Positions 45,640 through 53,720 of a stretch of DNA of 64,000 nucleotides are shown piece after piece; the first letter of the stretch is position 1; every line of letters begins with the position of its first letter. Position numbers and translations under genes: made by a program. The notes below the pieces were generated by a model. The model was not told where the DNA came from, ran no database searches, and was given only the letters and a program-made list of their open reading frames with translations. The DNA lies in assembly GCA_000720535.1 (NCBI GenBank), contig JOAZ01000002.1, forward strand, positions 248,001 to 312,000, in the 5' to 3' direction. The DNA is from Streptomyces halstedii. Lineage in GTDB: Bacteria > Actinomycetota > Actinomycetes > Streptomycetales > Streptomycetaceae.

Positions 45640-47043
45640 GTGCAATTCCACGATTCGATGATCAGTCTTGTCGGCAACACCCCGCTGGTGAGGCTGCGCA
45701 ATGTATCGGCAGGCATTCAGGCGACGGTCCTGGCCAAGGTCGAGTACTTCAACCCCGGCGGGTCGGTCAAGGACCGCATCGCGCTGCGCATGATCGAGGC
45801 CGCCGAGAAGAGCGGCGAGCTGAAGCCCGGCGGCACGATCGTCGAGCCGACCAGCGGCAACACGGGCGTGGGCCTGGCGATCGTGGCCCAGCAGAAGGGG
45901 TACCGCTGCGTCTTCGTCTGCCCCGACAAGGTGTCCACCGACAAGATCAACGTGCTGCGCGCGTACGGCGCCGAGGTCGTCGTCTGCCCGACGGCGGTCG
46001 ATCCCGAGCACCCGGACTCCTACTACAACGTCTCCGACCGGCTGGTCCGTGAGACGCCGGGGGCGTGGAAGCCGGACCAGTACTCCAACCCGAACAACCC
46101 GCGGTCGCACTACGAGACGACGGGCCCCGAGCTGTGGGAGCAGACGGACGGGAGGATCACCCACTTCGTCGCCGGTGTGGGGACGGGCGGCACCATCTCC
46201 GGTACCGGCCGCTACCTCAAGGAAGCCAGCGACAACCGCGTCCAGGTCGTCGGCGCCGACCCGGAGGGCTCCGTCTACTCCGGTGGTTCCGGCCGCCCGT
46301 ACCTCGTGGAGGGCGTCGGTGAGGACTTCTGGCCGAGCGCCTACGACCGCACGGTGACGGACGAGATCGTGGCGGTCTCGGACAAGGACTCCTTCCAGAT
46401 GACCCGCCGTCTCGCCAAGGAGGAGGGCCTGCTCGTCGGCGGCTCCTGCGGGATGGCGGTCGTCGCCGCCCTGGAGGTGGCCAAGCGGCTCGGCCCCGAC
46501 GACGTGGTGGTCGTCCTGCTCCCCGACAGCGGACGCGGCTACATGAGCAAGATCTTCAACGACGAGTGGATGGCCGACTACGGCTTCCTGGAGGACAGCG
46601 GCCCCTCGGCCCGCGTCGGCGCCGTCCTCGACTTCAAGGAGGGCCCGCTCCCCTCGCTGGTCCACATGCACCCGGAGGAGACGGTCGGCGAGGCCATCGA
46701 CGTGCTCCGCGAGTACGGCGTCTCGCAGATGCCGATCGTGAAGCCCGGCGCCGGCCACCCCGACGTGATGGCCGCCGAGGTCATCGGTTCGGTCGTGGAG
46801 CGGCAGCTCCTGGACGCGCTGTTCACCCAGCGGGCCTCGCTCTCCGACCCGCTGGAGAAGCACATGTCGGCCCCGCTGCCGCAGGTCGGTTCCGGCGAAC
46901 CCGTCGAGGACCTGATGGCGGTGCTCAGCGGTGCGGACGGCGCGGACGCGGCGATCGTCCTCGTCGAGGGGAAGCCGAAGGGCGTCGTCAGCAGGCAGGA
47001 CCTGCTGGCCTTCCTCGCGAAGGGCGCCGCCCCCAAGCCGTGA
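45640..47043 (+). CDS. Cystathionine beta-synthase
   Basis: A 467-residue PLP enzyme that condenses serine with homocysteine to cystathionine. The PLP Lys is in NPGGSVKDRIALR (about residue 44), the phosphate-binding loop is TSGNTGVGLA and GVGTGGTISGTGR is also present. The C-terminal third holds two CBS (Bateman) modules from about residue 335 (LVHMHPEETVGEAI, VEDLMAVLSGADGADA), which in this family act as an adenosyl-ligand sensor. GTG 45640 has GGAG seven bases upstream. The trans-sulfuration direction is inferred from the fold and CBS domains. Confidence 0.92.
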   Translation: MQFHDSMISLVGNTPLVRLRNVSAGIQATVLAKVEYFNPGGSVKDRIALRMIEAAEKSGELKPGGTIVEPTSGNTGVGLAIVAQQKGYRCVFVCPDKVSTDKINVLRAYGAEVVVCPTAVDPEHPDSYYNVSDRLVRETPGAWKPDQYSNPNNPRSHYETTGPELWEQTDGRITHFVAGVGTGGTISGTGRYLKEASDNRVQVVGADPEGSVYSGGSGRPYLVEGVGEDFWPSAYDRTVTDEIVAVSDKDSFQMTRRLAKEEGLLVGGSCGMAVVAALEVAKRLGPDDVVVVLLPDSGRGYMSKIFNDEWMADYGFLEDSGPSARVGAVLDFKEGPLPSLVHMHPEETVGEAIDVLREYGVSQMPIVKPGAGHPDVMAAEVIGSVVERQLLDALFTQRASLSDPLEKHMSAPLPQVGSGEPVEDLMAVLSGADGADAAIVLVEGKPKGVVSRQDLLAFLAKGAAPKP

Positions 47044-47110
47044 CGTCGCCCCCAAGCCGTGACGTCGCCCCGGAGCCGTGACGCCGCCCCCGCGCGGTGA
47101 CGCCGGGCCG
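47041..47110. repeat. Short tandem repeat after cystathionine beta-synthase
   Basis: About four imperfect copies of AGCCGTGACGTCGCCCC-like units run from the stop codon into the spacer. The copies drift toward the end. No gene uses them. Confidence 0.6.
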
Positions 47111-47333
47111 CGGAGGTCTGGATCGCGGTACGCCGGATTTCCGGGCTTCGCGAAAACGGTACGAGCACGACACGTACGCGCAGCACCCGCTTAACACGGA
47201 TTCGGCACAGTAAGGGGTGTCGGCGGGGGAACCCGCCGCCACCCGATACGGCGACCTGGACTACGGAGCGGCTCCCGGACCTCCACCGTCGCCCGGACGC
47301 GGCACCCGGCCCTGACCCGGGACCAGCGTCCTT

Positions 47334-47391
47334 CGCGGGGACCGCCGTCGTCCCGCCCCCCCGGGCAACCGGGGGTGCGGCGGTCCCCGCG
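47334..47391. terminator. Hairpin between cystathionine beta-synthase and the next gene
   Basis: CGCGGGGACCGCCG (47334-47347) pairs perfectly with 47378-47391 across a 30-base loop that itself contains CCCCCCGGG-CAA-CCGGGGG. It lies between convergent genes, in an otherwise gene-free stretch (47044-47465). Confidence 0.75.
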
Positions 47392-47465
47392 ACATACCTC
47401 TCGCCGGTCACCTGGCTCCCCAGGTTTCCCCGGAGCGCGGGGACGCGCGGACGGCGGCTCAGCCC

Positions 47466-47885
47466 TCAGCCGGTCCAGTCCGACTTCTCGCGCGTGGTCC
47501 GCGACCACGGCCATGTCCGGGCGGCGTGGACGGCGTTCACGCCGAAGATGCCCAGCCAGGCCACGACCAGGCCCCCCATCCCGGCGTTGGCCACCCCGAT
47601 CGCGGACAGCGGGACCGCCAGCACCAGCGAGACGGCCGCGAAGCCGAACCGCTCCCCGAAGTTCCCGGTGGGCACCCCGGTGGGCTGGGCGGAGCCTCGG
47701 GCGACGACCATCTGCTGTTCCGCGAGGTGTCGTCGCATACGGCGGTCGAGTGTGCCGTCGAGGCGCTGTTCGACCTTCTCCAGGAACGAGTCGACGAGCG
47801 CGGTCTCGTACTCCGGCCCCAACTCGGCGCGGGCCTTCAGGGTGGCGTCGAGCTCTCGCCTGAGCTCGGGGTCACGGGCGTCCAT
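47466..47885 (-). CDS. Small membrane protein, function unknown
   Basis: A 139-residue protein. The N-terminal half is charged and helical (DPELRRELDATLKARAELGP, ALVDSFLEKVEQRLDGTLDRR). Two hydrophobic helices follow (FGFAAVSLVLAVPLSAIGVA and GGLVVAWLGIFGVNAVHAAR). ATG 47885 is the start. The layout resembles conserved Streptomyces integral-membrane proteins of unknown role. Confidence 0.78.
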   Translation of the reverse strand: MDARDPELRRELDATLKARAELGPEYETALVDSFLEKVEQRLDGTLDRRMRRHLAEQQMVVARGSAQPTGVPTGNFGERFGFAAVSLVLAVPLSAIGVANAGMGGLVVAWLGIFGVNAVHAARTWPWSRTTREKSDWTG

Positions 47886-47992
47886 ACGTTCACGGTACGG
47901 AGCCGGGGCGGCCGTGGCAGTGGGGTTAGCACCCCTCTTCGTCCACCGGACAGCCCGCGCGGCGGCGTTCGAACGTGACCGGCCGGAGTCGG

Positions 47993-48511
47993 TCAGTACG
48001 TTCCGTTGGAGAGGATCTCGCCGGCCTCGTCGTAAATGGTGACCAGCCCGTTCTTCGAGTCCTTCCAGTCGGCGAACGCGGAGGCCAGAAGCTTGCCTTC
48101 GCCCCGGTGCGGGCCCATCAAGCCACCGGTGAAGTCGGTGTAGACCTCCGCGGCGTCCAGGATTCCGTTCGACTCGTCCGCGCCCTGGACCTTGGTGACG
48201 TGCGCTGCCGCCGCCTTTTCGGCATCGGTGCCGTTCTCCTCGACGAAGGCCTTGAACTGGTCGGCCTGTGAGAGTTCCTGCTTCATGTCGGCCTTCTCGG
48301 CGGCGGGCTTGTCGTCCGTCTGCTCGCGCTGGGACGCGGCGACCGTGTCGGAGGGGGCGTCGGCGGCCGTGCCGACACCGCTGTCACCGCTTCCCGTGGC
48401 GATGGAGACGGCGAGGACGAACACGAACACCCCGCCGATCGCCGTGAGGATCTTGTGCCGAGCGAACCAGGACTTCTTCGACTCCGGCTGCTGCGGGTGC
48501 TGCTGAGACAT
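47993..48511 (-). CDS. Small anchored or secreted protein, function unknown
   Basis: A 172-residue protein beginning MSQQHPQQPESKKSWFARHK, then one hydrophobic helix (ILTAIGGVFVFVLAVSIATG). A Glu/Lys/Gln-rich helical stretch follows (KPAAEKADMKQELSQADQFK), then a domain with EVYTDFTGGLMGPHRGEGK and the end EILSNGTY. No catalytic motif is seen. The Shine-Dalgarno is weak; upstream in-frame starts exist but read as non-coding. Confidence 0.65.
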   Translation of the reverse strand: MSQQHPQQPESKKSWFARHKILTAIGGVFVFVLAVSIATGSGDSGVGTAADAPSDTVAASQREQTDDKPAAEKADMKQELSQADQFKAFVEENGTDAEKAAAAHVTKVQGADESNGILDAAEVYTDFTGGLMGPHRGEGKLLASAFADWKDSKNGLVTIYDEAGEILSNGTY

Positions 48512-48874
48512 GAGGAGGCTCTCTGACGGTGTGTGGATCCGACGCGACTGCGTCGGGACGACGGCGACTTGCCCGGGGCGAACGGAATGGCTGGGCACGG
48601 CTGGTCAGCCGAGGCAGGCCGGGGCCGGCTCGTTCGCGGGAAGGTCAAGGCTCCTTCACATCTTTGGTGAATTTTGACTGATCGGGCGACTTCTGAGGGG
48701 GAACTCCATCATTCGGGATGAACGGGCAATCGTGAGGTTGACGTGAGGCGTCCGGCTGGTCGGGACTGGCCCCCCATCGGTTCCGTGAAGGTGGCCCGAG
48801 GCCATGTCCGGCGGAGTCGCGCGCACGTCCGGAGGGCCCGCTTCCGGAGCACGGCGTCCGGCGGGCCCGCCCGT
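48512..48874. other. Gene-free stretch
   Basis: I see no gene I would support and no clean hairpin; repeated GTCCGG-type words cluster around 48820-48870. Confidence 0.5.
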
Positions 48875-49456
48875 TCAGTCCGTCGCGGCCTCCGCGAGGA
48901 ACGCCTCCGGGGTGACCGCGTAGCCCATGGCGTTGATCACCGCGACCGGCGTGCGGTCGAAGAGGACCGTCGGGGTGGAGCGGACGCCGCTGTTCTCGAA
49001 GGCCAGCGAGACCTGGGCCGCCCAGGGGAGGTACTTGCCCTCCAGCACGTTCTGGCGGAAGTCGCCCGTCCGGAGGTCCTCGACCTCGTCGGCGATCCGC
49101 AGCAGGTTGTCCCGGTCGGCGAAGGAGTCCTCGTCCTCGTTGGGCTGATCGGCGTACAGGGCGCGCAGATAGTGCATGAACGGCCGCCGGCCCACGTCGA
49201 CGGCGGCCCCCAGCGCGGCCAGCGCCTCCAGGGAGCCGGTGCCCCCGGCCGCGGAGTCGAGGAAGGTGCCGAAGTGGTGGTCCACGGCGAACCGGTCCTC
49301 GTCCGCGGCCTGCTCCATCACGGCGCCCAGGCCGAGCTCCATGCGCTTGCAGTAGGGGCAGCGCAGATCGGCGTAGACGCTCAGTACATGGGTGGCGTCG
49401 TCGTCCCCGTAGCGGATGATGACGCCGCCAGGGCCTGTCGTGTTGGCTGGGATCAT
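48875..49456 (-). CDS. DsbA-like thioredoxin-fold protein
   Basis: A 193-residue protein. The active site is YADLRCPYCKRMELGLG with the CPYC redox motif near residue 36. The helical insertion of DsbA/2-hydroxychromene isomerase-type proteins follows (HYLRALYADQPNEDE), then the cis-Pro region GVRSTPTVLFDRTPVAV. There is no signal peptide, so it is probably cytosolic and may act on mycothiol or other thiols. ATG 49456 is the start. It is divergent from the RpiR regulator. Confidence 0.85.
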   Translation of the reverse strand: MIPANTTGPGGVIIRYGDDDATHVLSVYADLRCPYCKRMELGLGAVMEQAADEDRFAVDHHFGTFLDSAAGGTGSLEALAALGAAVDVGRRPFMHYLRALYADQPNEDEDSFADRDNLLRIADEVEDLRTGDFRQNVLEGKYLPWAAQVSLAFENSGVRSTPTVLFDRTPVAVINAMGYAVTPEAFLAEAATD

Positions 49457-49597
49457 GGTCCCAGGGTCGGCAGGGCGGAGCCGTCCCGCAATGCGAGCCC
49501 GGCCCGCTGTATATGGACATGCAGTCCGTGTACTGGCTGAATGGAAGTGGTCGGCATCGGCATCGGCGTGGTGCGGGGATCTGGGGAGAGGGACGGC

Positions 49598-50443
49598 ATG
49601 AGCGGGAGCAGCCCGGCCGCGCGGTTGCAGGGGCTCTTCGAGGGGCGCAGGCTCACGCCCACCCAGCGTCGGATCGCGCACTCCCTGGTGCGGCGGGCCG
49701 CCGACGCCCCCTTCCTGTCCAGCGTGGAGCTGGCGGAGCTGGCCGGGGTCAGCCAGCCCTCGGTCACCCGGTTCGCGGTGGCGCTCGGCTTCGACGGGTA
49801 TCCGGCGCTGCGCAAGCACCTGCGCGAGGTGGCGCCCGCCGAGGGGGAGCCGGACACCGCCGAGCCCGCGTACAACGAGTACCAGCAGGCCGTCCTCGCC
49901 GAGATCGAGAACCTCCGCCAGCTCGCCGGGCTGCTCGCCGACACCGGTCCCGTGGAGCGCGCGGGGCGGCTGCTGGCCGGTTCGCGCCCGCTGCCCGTGC
50001 TCGGGCTGCGGGCCGCGTCCTCGCAGGCGCGGGGCTTCGGTTACTTCGCCGCCAAGGTGCACCCCGACGTACGGGTGCTCGACGAGGGCGGCAGCATGCT
50101 GCACGACCGCATCGACGCCGCCCGGCGGGCCGGGGCGAGCGCGCTGATGTGTTTCGCGCTGCCCCGGCACCCCCGGGAGGTCGTGGACGCCCTCGGCTAC
50201 GCGCGGGAGCAGGGCCTCACCACCGTGACGGTGGCCGATTCGGCGTTCGCCCCGGTCGCCGAGCACAGCGATCTGCTCATCCCGGCCGCCGTCGGCACGG
50301 GTCTGGCCTTCGACACGGCGTGCGCCCCGATGCTGCTGGGACGGGTCCTGCTGGAGGCGATGTGCGACGGGCTGCCGCAGGCGCAGGCCCGGCTGGAGGA
50401 GTTCGACGCACGGGCCGCCGCGCGCGGGCTGTTCGCCGGGTAG
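49598..50443 (+). CDS. MurR/RpiR-family transcriptional regulator
   Basis: A 281-residue protein. The N-terminal helix-turn-helix is VELAELAGVSQPSVTRFAVALGF (about 40-62), followed by DGYPALRKHLREV. The SIS sugar-isomerase domain runs from about 110 to 270 (RPLPVLGLRAASSQARGFGYF, ALMCFALPRHPREVV and VTVADSAFAPVAEHSDLLI). It likely senses a phosphosugar or other polar metabolite. ATG 49598 is taken because GAGAGG lies eight bases upstream. The hut genes lie about 3.3 kb downstream, and a role in their control is possible but unproven. Confidence 0.87.
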   Translation: MSGSSPAARLQGLFEGRRLTPTQRRIAHSLVRRAADAPFLSSVELAELAGVSQPSVTRFAVALGFDGYPALRKHLREVAPAEGEPDTAEPAYNEYQQAVLAEIENLRQLAGLLADTGPVERAGRLLAGSRPLPVLGLRAASSQARGFGYFAAKVHPDVRVLDEGGSMLHDRIDAARRAGASALMCFALPRHPREVVDALGYAREQGLTTVTVADSAFAPVAEHSDLLIPAAVGTGLAFDTACAPMLLGRVLLEAMCDGLPQAQARLEEFDARAAARGLFAG

Positions 50444-50637
50444 GGGCCGGACGGCTTCCGGCCGTGATCCGCCCGCCGGGTGGGGCCGAGGGCTGCGGCT
50501 CCTCCCCGTCCGTCCTCGGGTGAGGGCCCGGACCTCCGCGTTTCTCAGGGGGCGTGGTTCTCAGAAAGCACTCATCTGCGCCCATTAACCTCCGCGCCCA
50601 GAGGTCCACAGACAGCCGGAGAGATGGGGTACGGGAC

Positions 50638-51204
50638 GTGGGGCGCGGAGCGCAGTCGTTGGCGAGGGTGGCCGTGATCGTACGGGCCGGAGCGGCGCCG
50701 ATGGGGTGGCCCGGGGTACTGGCGGCGGCCGTGGGGGCGTGCGTACCGGGCCTGACCGGGCGCCGGATCGGGCTGCTGGCCGGTGCGGCGCTGTTCCTGG
50801 TGACGGCCGCGGTGGTCGCGTCCGTCCGGACGCGGCGGTACGGGGCGCTCGCCGGGGCGGCCACGCGGGCCGGTCGCGGGGACTTCCTCCAGGACCGGGA
50901 CGTGACCGTACGTCTGTGGCGGCGGGCGCACCGGTGGTGGCTGCTCGGGGCGTTCCTGGCGGCCGTGGCGAGCGCGTTCGTCCTGCCCGCCGCCGGGGGA
51001 CTGGTGCTGGCCGGGGCGGGGGCCGGGCTCTGGCTGAAGGCGGTGCGCCTCGGGCGACGGGAGGTCCGCGACGACGTCCTGTACTGGGTGCGCGCCGACC
51101 AGGCCGGGCGGGGTCGGCCCGCCGGCCGCCGGATCGAGGCGTACCGGACGACCGGGCCGATGGCGGGGGACGCCGCGCCCGGTGGGGCGCGGCGTCGCCG
51201 CTGA
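50638..51204 (+). CDS. Membrane protein, function unknown
   Basis: A 188-residue protein with three or four hydrophobic segments (WPGVLAAAVGACVPGL, IGLLAGAALFLVTAAVVAS, WWLLGAFLAAVASAFVLPA, GGLVLAGAGAGLWLKAV). A basic tail ends PGGARRRR. The start is uncertain: GTG 50638 is used, and later in-frame GTGs are also possible. No function is recognised. Confidence 0.6.
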   Translation: MGRGAQSLARVAVIVRAGAAPMGWPGVLAAAVGACVPGLTGRRIGLLAGAALFLVTAAVVASVRTRRYGALAGAATRAGRGDFLQDRDVTVRLWRRAHRWWLLGAFLAAVASAFVLPAAGGLVLAGAGAGLWLKAVRLGRREVRDDVLYWVRADQAGRGRPAGRRIEAYRTTGPMAGDAAPGGARRRR

Positions 51205-51330
51205 GCCGCTGAGCCGCTGAGCCGGACAGGCCGGACGGTCGGACAGGCCGGAGGGCCGGACGCCCGTCGAGCCGAAGAGCCGTCGAGCCGGACAGGCCGG
51301 ACAGGCCGGACAGGCCGGACGGTCGGGCGG
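51205..51330. repeat. GGACAGGCC tandem repeat tract
   Basis: About ten imperfect units of GCCGGACAG-type and GAGCCG-type words lie between the membrane protein and the roadblock gene. The last few are near-identical (GGACAGGCC repeated). No gene uses the tract. Confidence 0.75.
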
Positions 51331-51331
51331 G

Positions 51332-51706
51332 TCAGACCTCCAGGTCGGCCTCGATCTTCTTCAGCTGGTGGCGGGCCATCGCCAGGTTGGCCCGGCCGGA
51401 GTCCAGCACCAGGTAGAGGAACAGGCCGTTGCCGCCGCGGGCCTTGAGCAGCCGGATCAGGTGGTACTGGGTGCCCAGGGTGATCAGGATGTCCTCGATC
51501 TCGTCCTTGAGCCCCAGGTGCTCCATCGTGCGGAGCTTGGCACGGACCACGTCGGTGTTGCCCGCGGCGGCGATCTCCAGGTTGAAGTCCTTGCCACCGC
51601 CGAGGGTGCCCAGGGCCATGCCGCTGGTGTAGTCGACGAGGGCGACACCGGTGGCGCCCTCGATCGACGTCATCGCGTCCTTCAGTGCCGTTTCGGTGTT
51701 GGCCAT
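51332..51706 (-). CDS. Roadblock/LC7-domain protein
   Basis: A 124-residue protein. The fold pattern is ALKDAMTSIEGATGVALVDYT, SGMALGTLGGGKDFNLEIAA, the dimer helix AKLRTMEHLGLKDEIEDILI, TLGTQYHLIRLLKARGG and NGLFLYLVLDSGRANLAMAR. ATG 51706 has AAAGGA upstream. Roadblock proteins usually serve small GTPases as scaffolds or activators. Three such genes lie in a row here with no GTPase, so the partner is elsewhere or differs. Confidence 0.88.
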   Translation of the reverse strand: MANTETALKDAMTSIEGATGVALVDYTSGMALGTLGGGKDFNLEIAAAGNTDVVRAKLRTMEHLGLKDEIEDILITLGTQYHLIRLLKARGGNGLFLYLVLDSGRANLAMARHQLKKIEADLEV

Positions 51707-51801
51707 GAGTACTCGTTTCCTTTCCCTGGCCGGCCGGGCGGCCGGTCGTTTTCCGGCTGAGGTGCCGGTCTGCCGATGTGTGCCGGGTGGCGTCACGGAG
51801 G

Positions 51802-52266
51802 TCAGATGGTGTCGGGCGCGGGGCGCCGGGGCAGTGCCCCGGGCCGGGCGGGGGGCTGCGGGGGCGCGGGGCGTTCGGCGCGCTCCAGGGTGGCGTCGAC
51901 GACCTCCCCGATCCGGGCCCCGGAGCGGCGGCCCTCCAGATGGAGCCGGCCGACGTTGATGCGGTCCTCGGCGAGGAGGGTCAGCACGGCGGAGGAGCCC
52001 GCCGCGTAGGTGGCGATGTAGCCGCTGCCGCCTCGGATCAGCAGCTCCCTGAAGCCGCCGCGCCCGGTGGCGTCCGTCATGCGGACCGCGACCCCGAGGG
52101 CGGCGGCGGTGAGGGCGGCGACGCCCTCGGCCTCGATGCCCGGGGTGTCCTGGGCGACGATCAGCCCGTCGGTGCTGGCGGCCAGGGCGCCGGTCAGGAG
52201 CGGTACCCGTGCCCGTAACCGCATGAGTTCGTCGAGGACGTCCCGCACATCGGGTTCGGGCACCAT
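51802..52266 (-). CDS. Roadblock/LC7-domain protein (second)
   Basis: A 154-residue protein. It reads RDVLDELMRLRARVPLLTG, ALAASTDGLIVAQDTPGIEA, then LLIRGGSGYIATYAAGSSAV and LTLLAEDRINVGRLHLEGRR. The C-terminal tail is Pro/Arg-rich (PAPPQPPARPGALPRRPAPD). ATG 52266 has GGGAGGAG upstream; an earlier GTG overlapping the preceding gene is less likely. It has the same fold as its neighbours but a different length. Confidence 0.82.
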   Translation of the reverse strand: MVPEPDVRDVLDELMRLRARVPLLTGALAASTDGLIVAQDTPGIEAEGVAALTAAALGVAVRMTDATGRGGFRELLIRGGSGYIATYAAGSSAVLTLLAEDRINVGRLHLEGRRSGARIGEVVDATLERAERPAPPQPPARPGALPRRPAPDTI

Positions 52267-52304
52267 CAGCTGTCTCCTCCCGGCACGCTGTCTGAGCGCG
52301 CGTA

Positions 52305-53105
52305 TCACAGGGCCTCCAATGCGTCTCGGAGCCGGCGCAGCAGGGCGACGTCGGGATCGGCCGTGACCTCGGGGAAGTCGATCCGGCCTGCCGGCCGGCC
52401 CGTCCCGGACGAGGCGGGGCGAATCGTTTCGACCAGCCCGGCCGCCGCGAGCCGTCGCAGGTCGACCAGGATGTGGAAGGCGGAGCGGCCCAGCTCCTGC
52501 GCGATGTCGGTGGCCGTGCGTACGCCGTCCACCAGGTCCAGTACGCGGCGCTGGCGCGGGGGTACCGGTGTGTCGACCGGCCCGGCGGTGGGGGCCAGTG
52601 GGGCGCTGTCGGTGCGCGCGTCGGGCCAGATCCGGTCCAGCAGCTCCCGGCGCCGGAGCGTCTCGCGCTGCACGGCGTCCACGGGGACGGGGCGGACGGG
52701 GCCGATCCAGTGGCGTACGCCGTACCGGAAGCGGGCCGGGGCGCTCGTGGGCGCGAGGGCGAAGAAGGCCGCGTCGTACAGTGCGCCCAGGTGGCACAGC
52801 TCCAGTGCGCCGCCCGGTATCCGTCCGCTGTCCACGAGATAGCGGCCGACCCGCTGTCCGGCGCCGGCCTGGGCGACCGCGTCCCACCAGCCGTCGCCGC
52901 GTAACGCGCCGCCGGTGGTGAGCAGGACGTCGATGCCGGGGGTGGCGGGGCTCTCGGCGTGCACCACCTGCCCGTCGGCGAGGTAGAGGATGCCGTGGTC
53001 GCGCGTCAGGGCGCCGGTGGCACGCTCCGCCGCGAGCCGCTGGAGCATCGGGGAGAGGACGGTCTGCCCGGGTGTCTCCGGGCGGGCGGTCGCGGAGGGT
53101 CTCAT
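52305..53105 (-). CDS. DUF4388-like protein with C-terminal winged helix
   Basis: A 266-residue protein. The N-terminal half reads LAAERATGALTRDHGILYLA, DGQVVHAESPATPGIDVLLT and ELCHLGALYDAAFFALAPTS, similar to the DUF4388/PATAN domain. The C-terminal 70 residues form a wHTH (VLDLVDGVRTATDIAQELGR, SAFHILVDLRRLAAAGLVET). This pairing is typical of regulators that sit with roadblock proteins. The start ATG overlaps the third roadblock gene's stop (ATGA). Confidence 0.78.
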   Translation of the reverse strand: MRPSATARPETPGQTVLSPMLQRLAAERATGALTRDHGILYLADGQVVHAESPATPGIDVLLTTGGALRGDGWWDAVAQAGAGQRVGRYLVDSGRIPGGALELCHLGALYDAAFFALAPTSAPARFRYGVRHWIGPVRPVPVDAVQRETLRRRELLDRIWPDARTDSAPLAPTAGPVDTPVPPRQRRVLDLVDGVRTATDIAQELGRSAFHILVDLRRLAAAGLVETIRPASSGTGRPAGRIDFPEVTADPDVALLRRLRDALEAL

Positions 53106-53506
53106 GCCAGGACCAGCCGCTCCGCGATCTCGCCGAGCTTGATGCGGGAGAGGGCGAGGTTGCCCTCCGAGCGGTCCAGCCACAGATGGAGGAAGACGCT
53201 GCTGTCGAACGCCGTCTCCACGAAGCGCAGGATGTGGTAGCCGAGCGCGGTGGTCACGATGACGTCCTCGACGGCGGGCACGGGTGGCGCGGCCGGGTCG
53301 TGCGGGCCCCGGTCCTGGGCGAACACCGGCTGCTCGGCGGCCATACGCGCCACCTCGGCGGTCTCCGCGGCCGTCGCCTCGTGGTCGCCGTTGGGCGATT
53401 CGCCGATGGTGCCGAGGGCGAGCCCGCTGGTCCAGTCGACGACCGCGGCGCCGCGGGCACCGGGCAGCCTCATGACGTCGAGCAGGCACTCGTCGATTCC
53501 AGGCAC
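53102..53506 (-). CDS. Roadblock/LC7-domain protein (third)
   Basis: A 134-residue protein: DECLLDVMRLPGARGAAVVD, WTSGLALGTIGESPNGDHEA, then VEDVIVTTALGYHILRFVET and DRSEGNLALSRIKLGEIAERL. GTG 53506 is taken because GGGAGGGGAG precedes it; the open frame runs further upstream to 53671 but those residues look non-coding. It lies first in the minus-strand operon and is divergent from hutU. Confidence 0.83.
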   Translation of the reverse strand: MPGIDECLLDVMRLPGARGAAVVDWTSGLALGTIGESPNGDHEATAAETAEVARMAAEQPVFAQDRGPHDPAAPPVPAVEDVIVTTALGYHILRFVETAFDSSVFLHLWLDRSEGNLALSRIKLGEIAERLVLA

Positions 53507-53653
53507 GGCTGTCTCCCCTCCCGACGTGGCGTCCGGCTGTGTTGGAGAGGCTACGCAACGTGCTCGCGCCCGGCGGGAGTTCTGGCATTTTCCACAGGTA
53601 CATGCGAGAGGTCGTGTAAGGGCCGGGCAGGTGGGCGTGGGAGAGCCGCCTTG

Positions 53654-53682
53654 TTGACTAGGAGTATTCATGGCTTCAGGAT
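53654..53682 (+). promoter_or_regulatory. Likely hutU promoter
   Basis: TTGACT, a 17-base spacer and CAGGAT lie 39 bases before the hutU start. A dyad TATTCA (53665-53670) / TGAATA (53684-53689) overlaps the -10 region and could be an operator. Confidence 0.5.
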
Positions 53683-53720
53683 GTGAATAGTCCAGTCACA
53701 GTCGCGAGGAGGCACCTCCC

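Noticed and set aside
51205..51330. CRISPR array
   Set aside because: The tract has repeats but no unique spacers of constant length and no cas genes.
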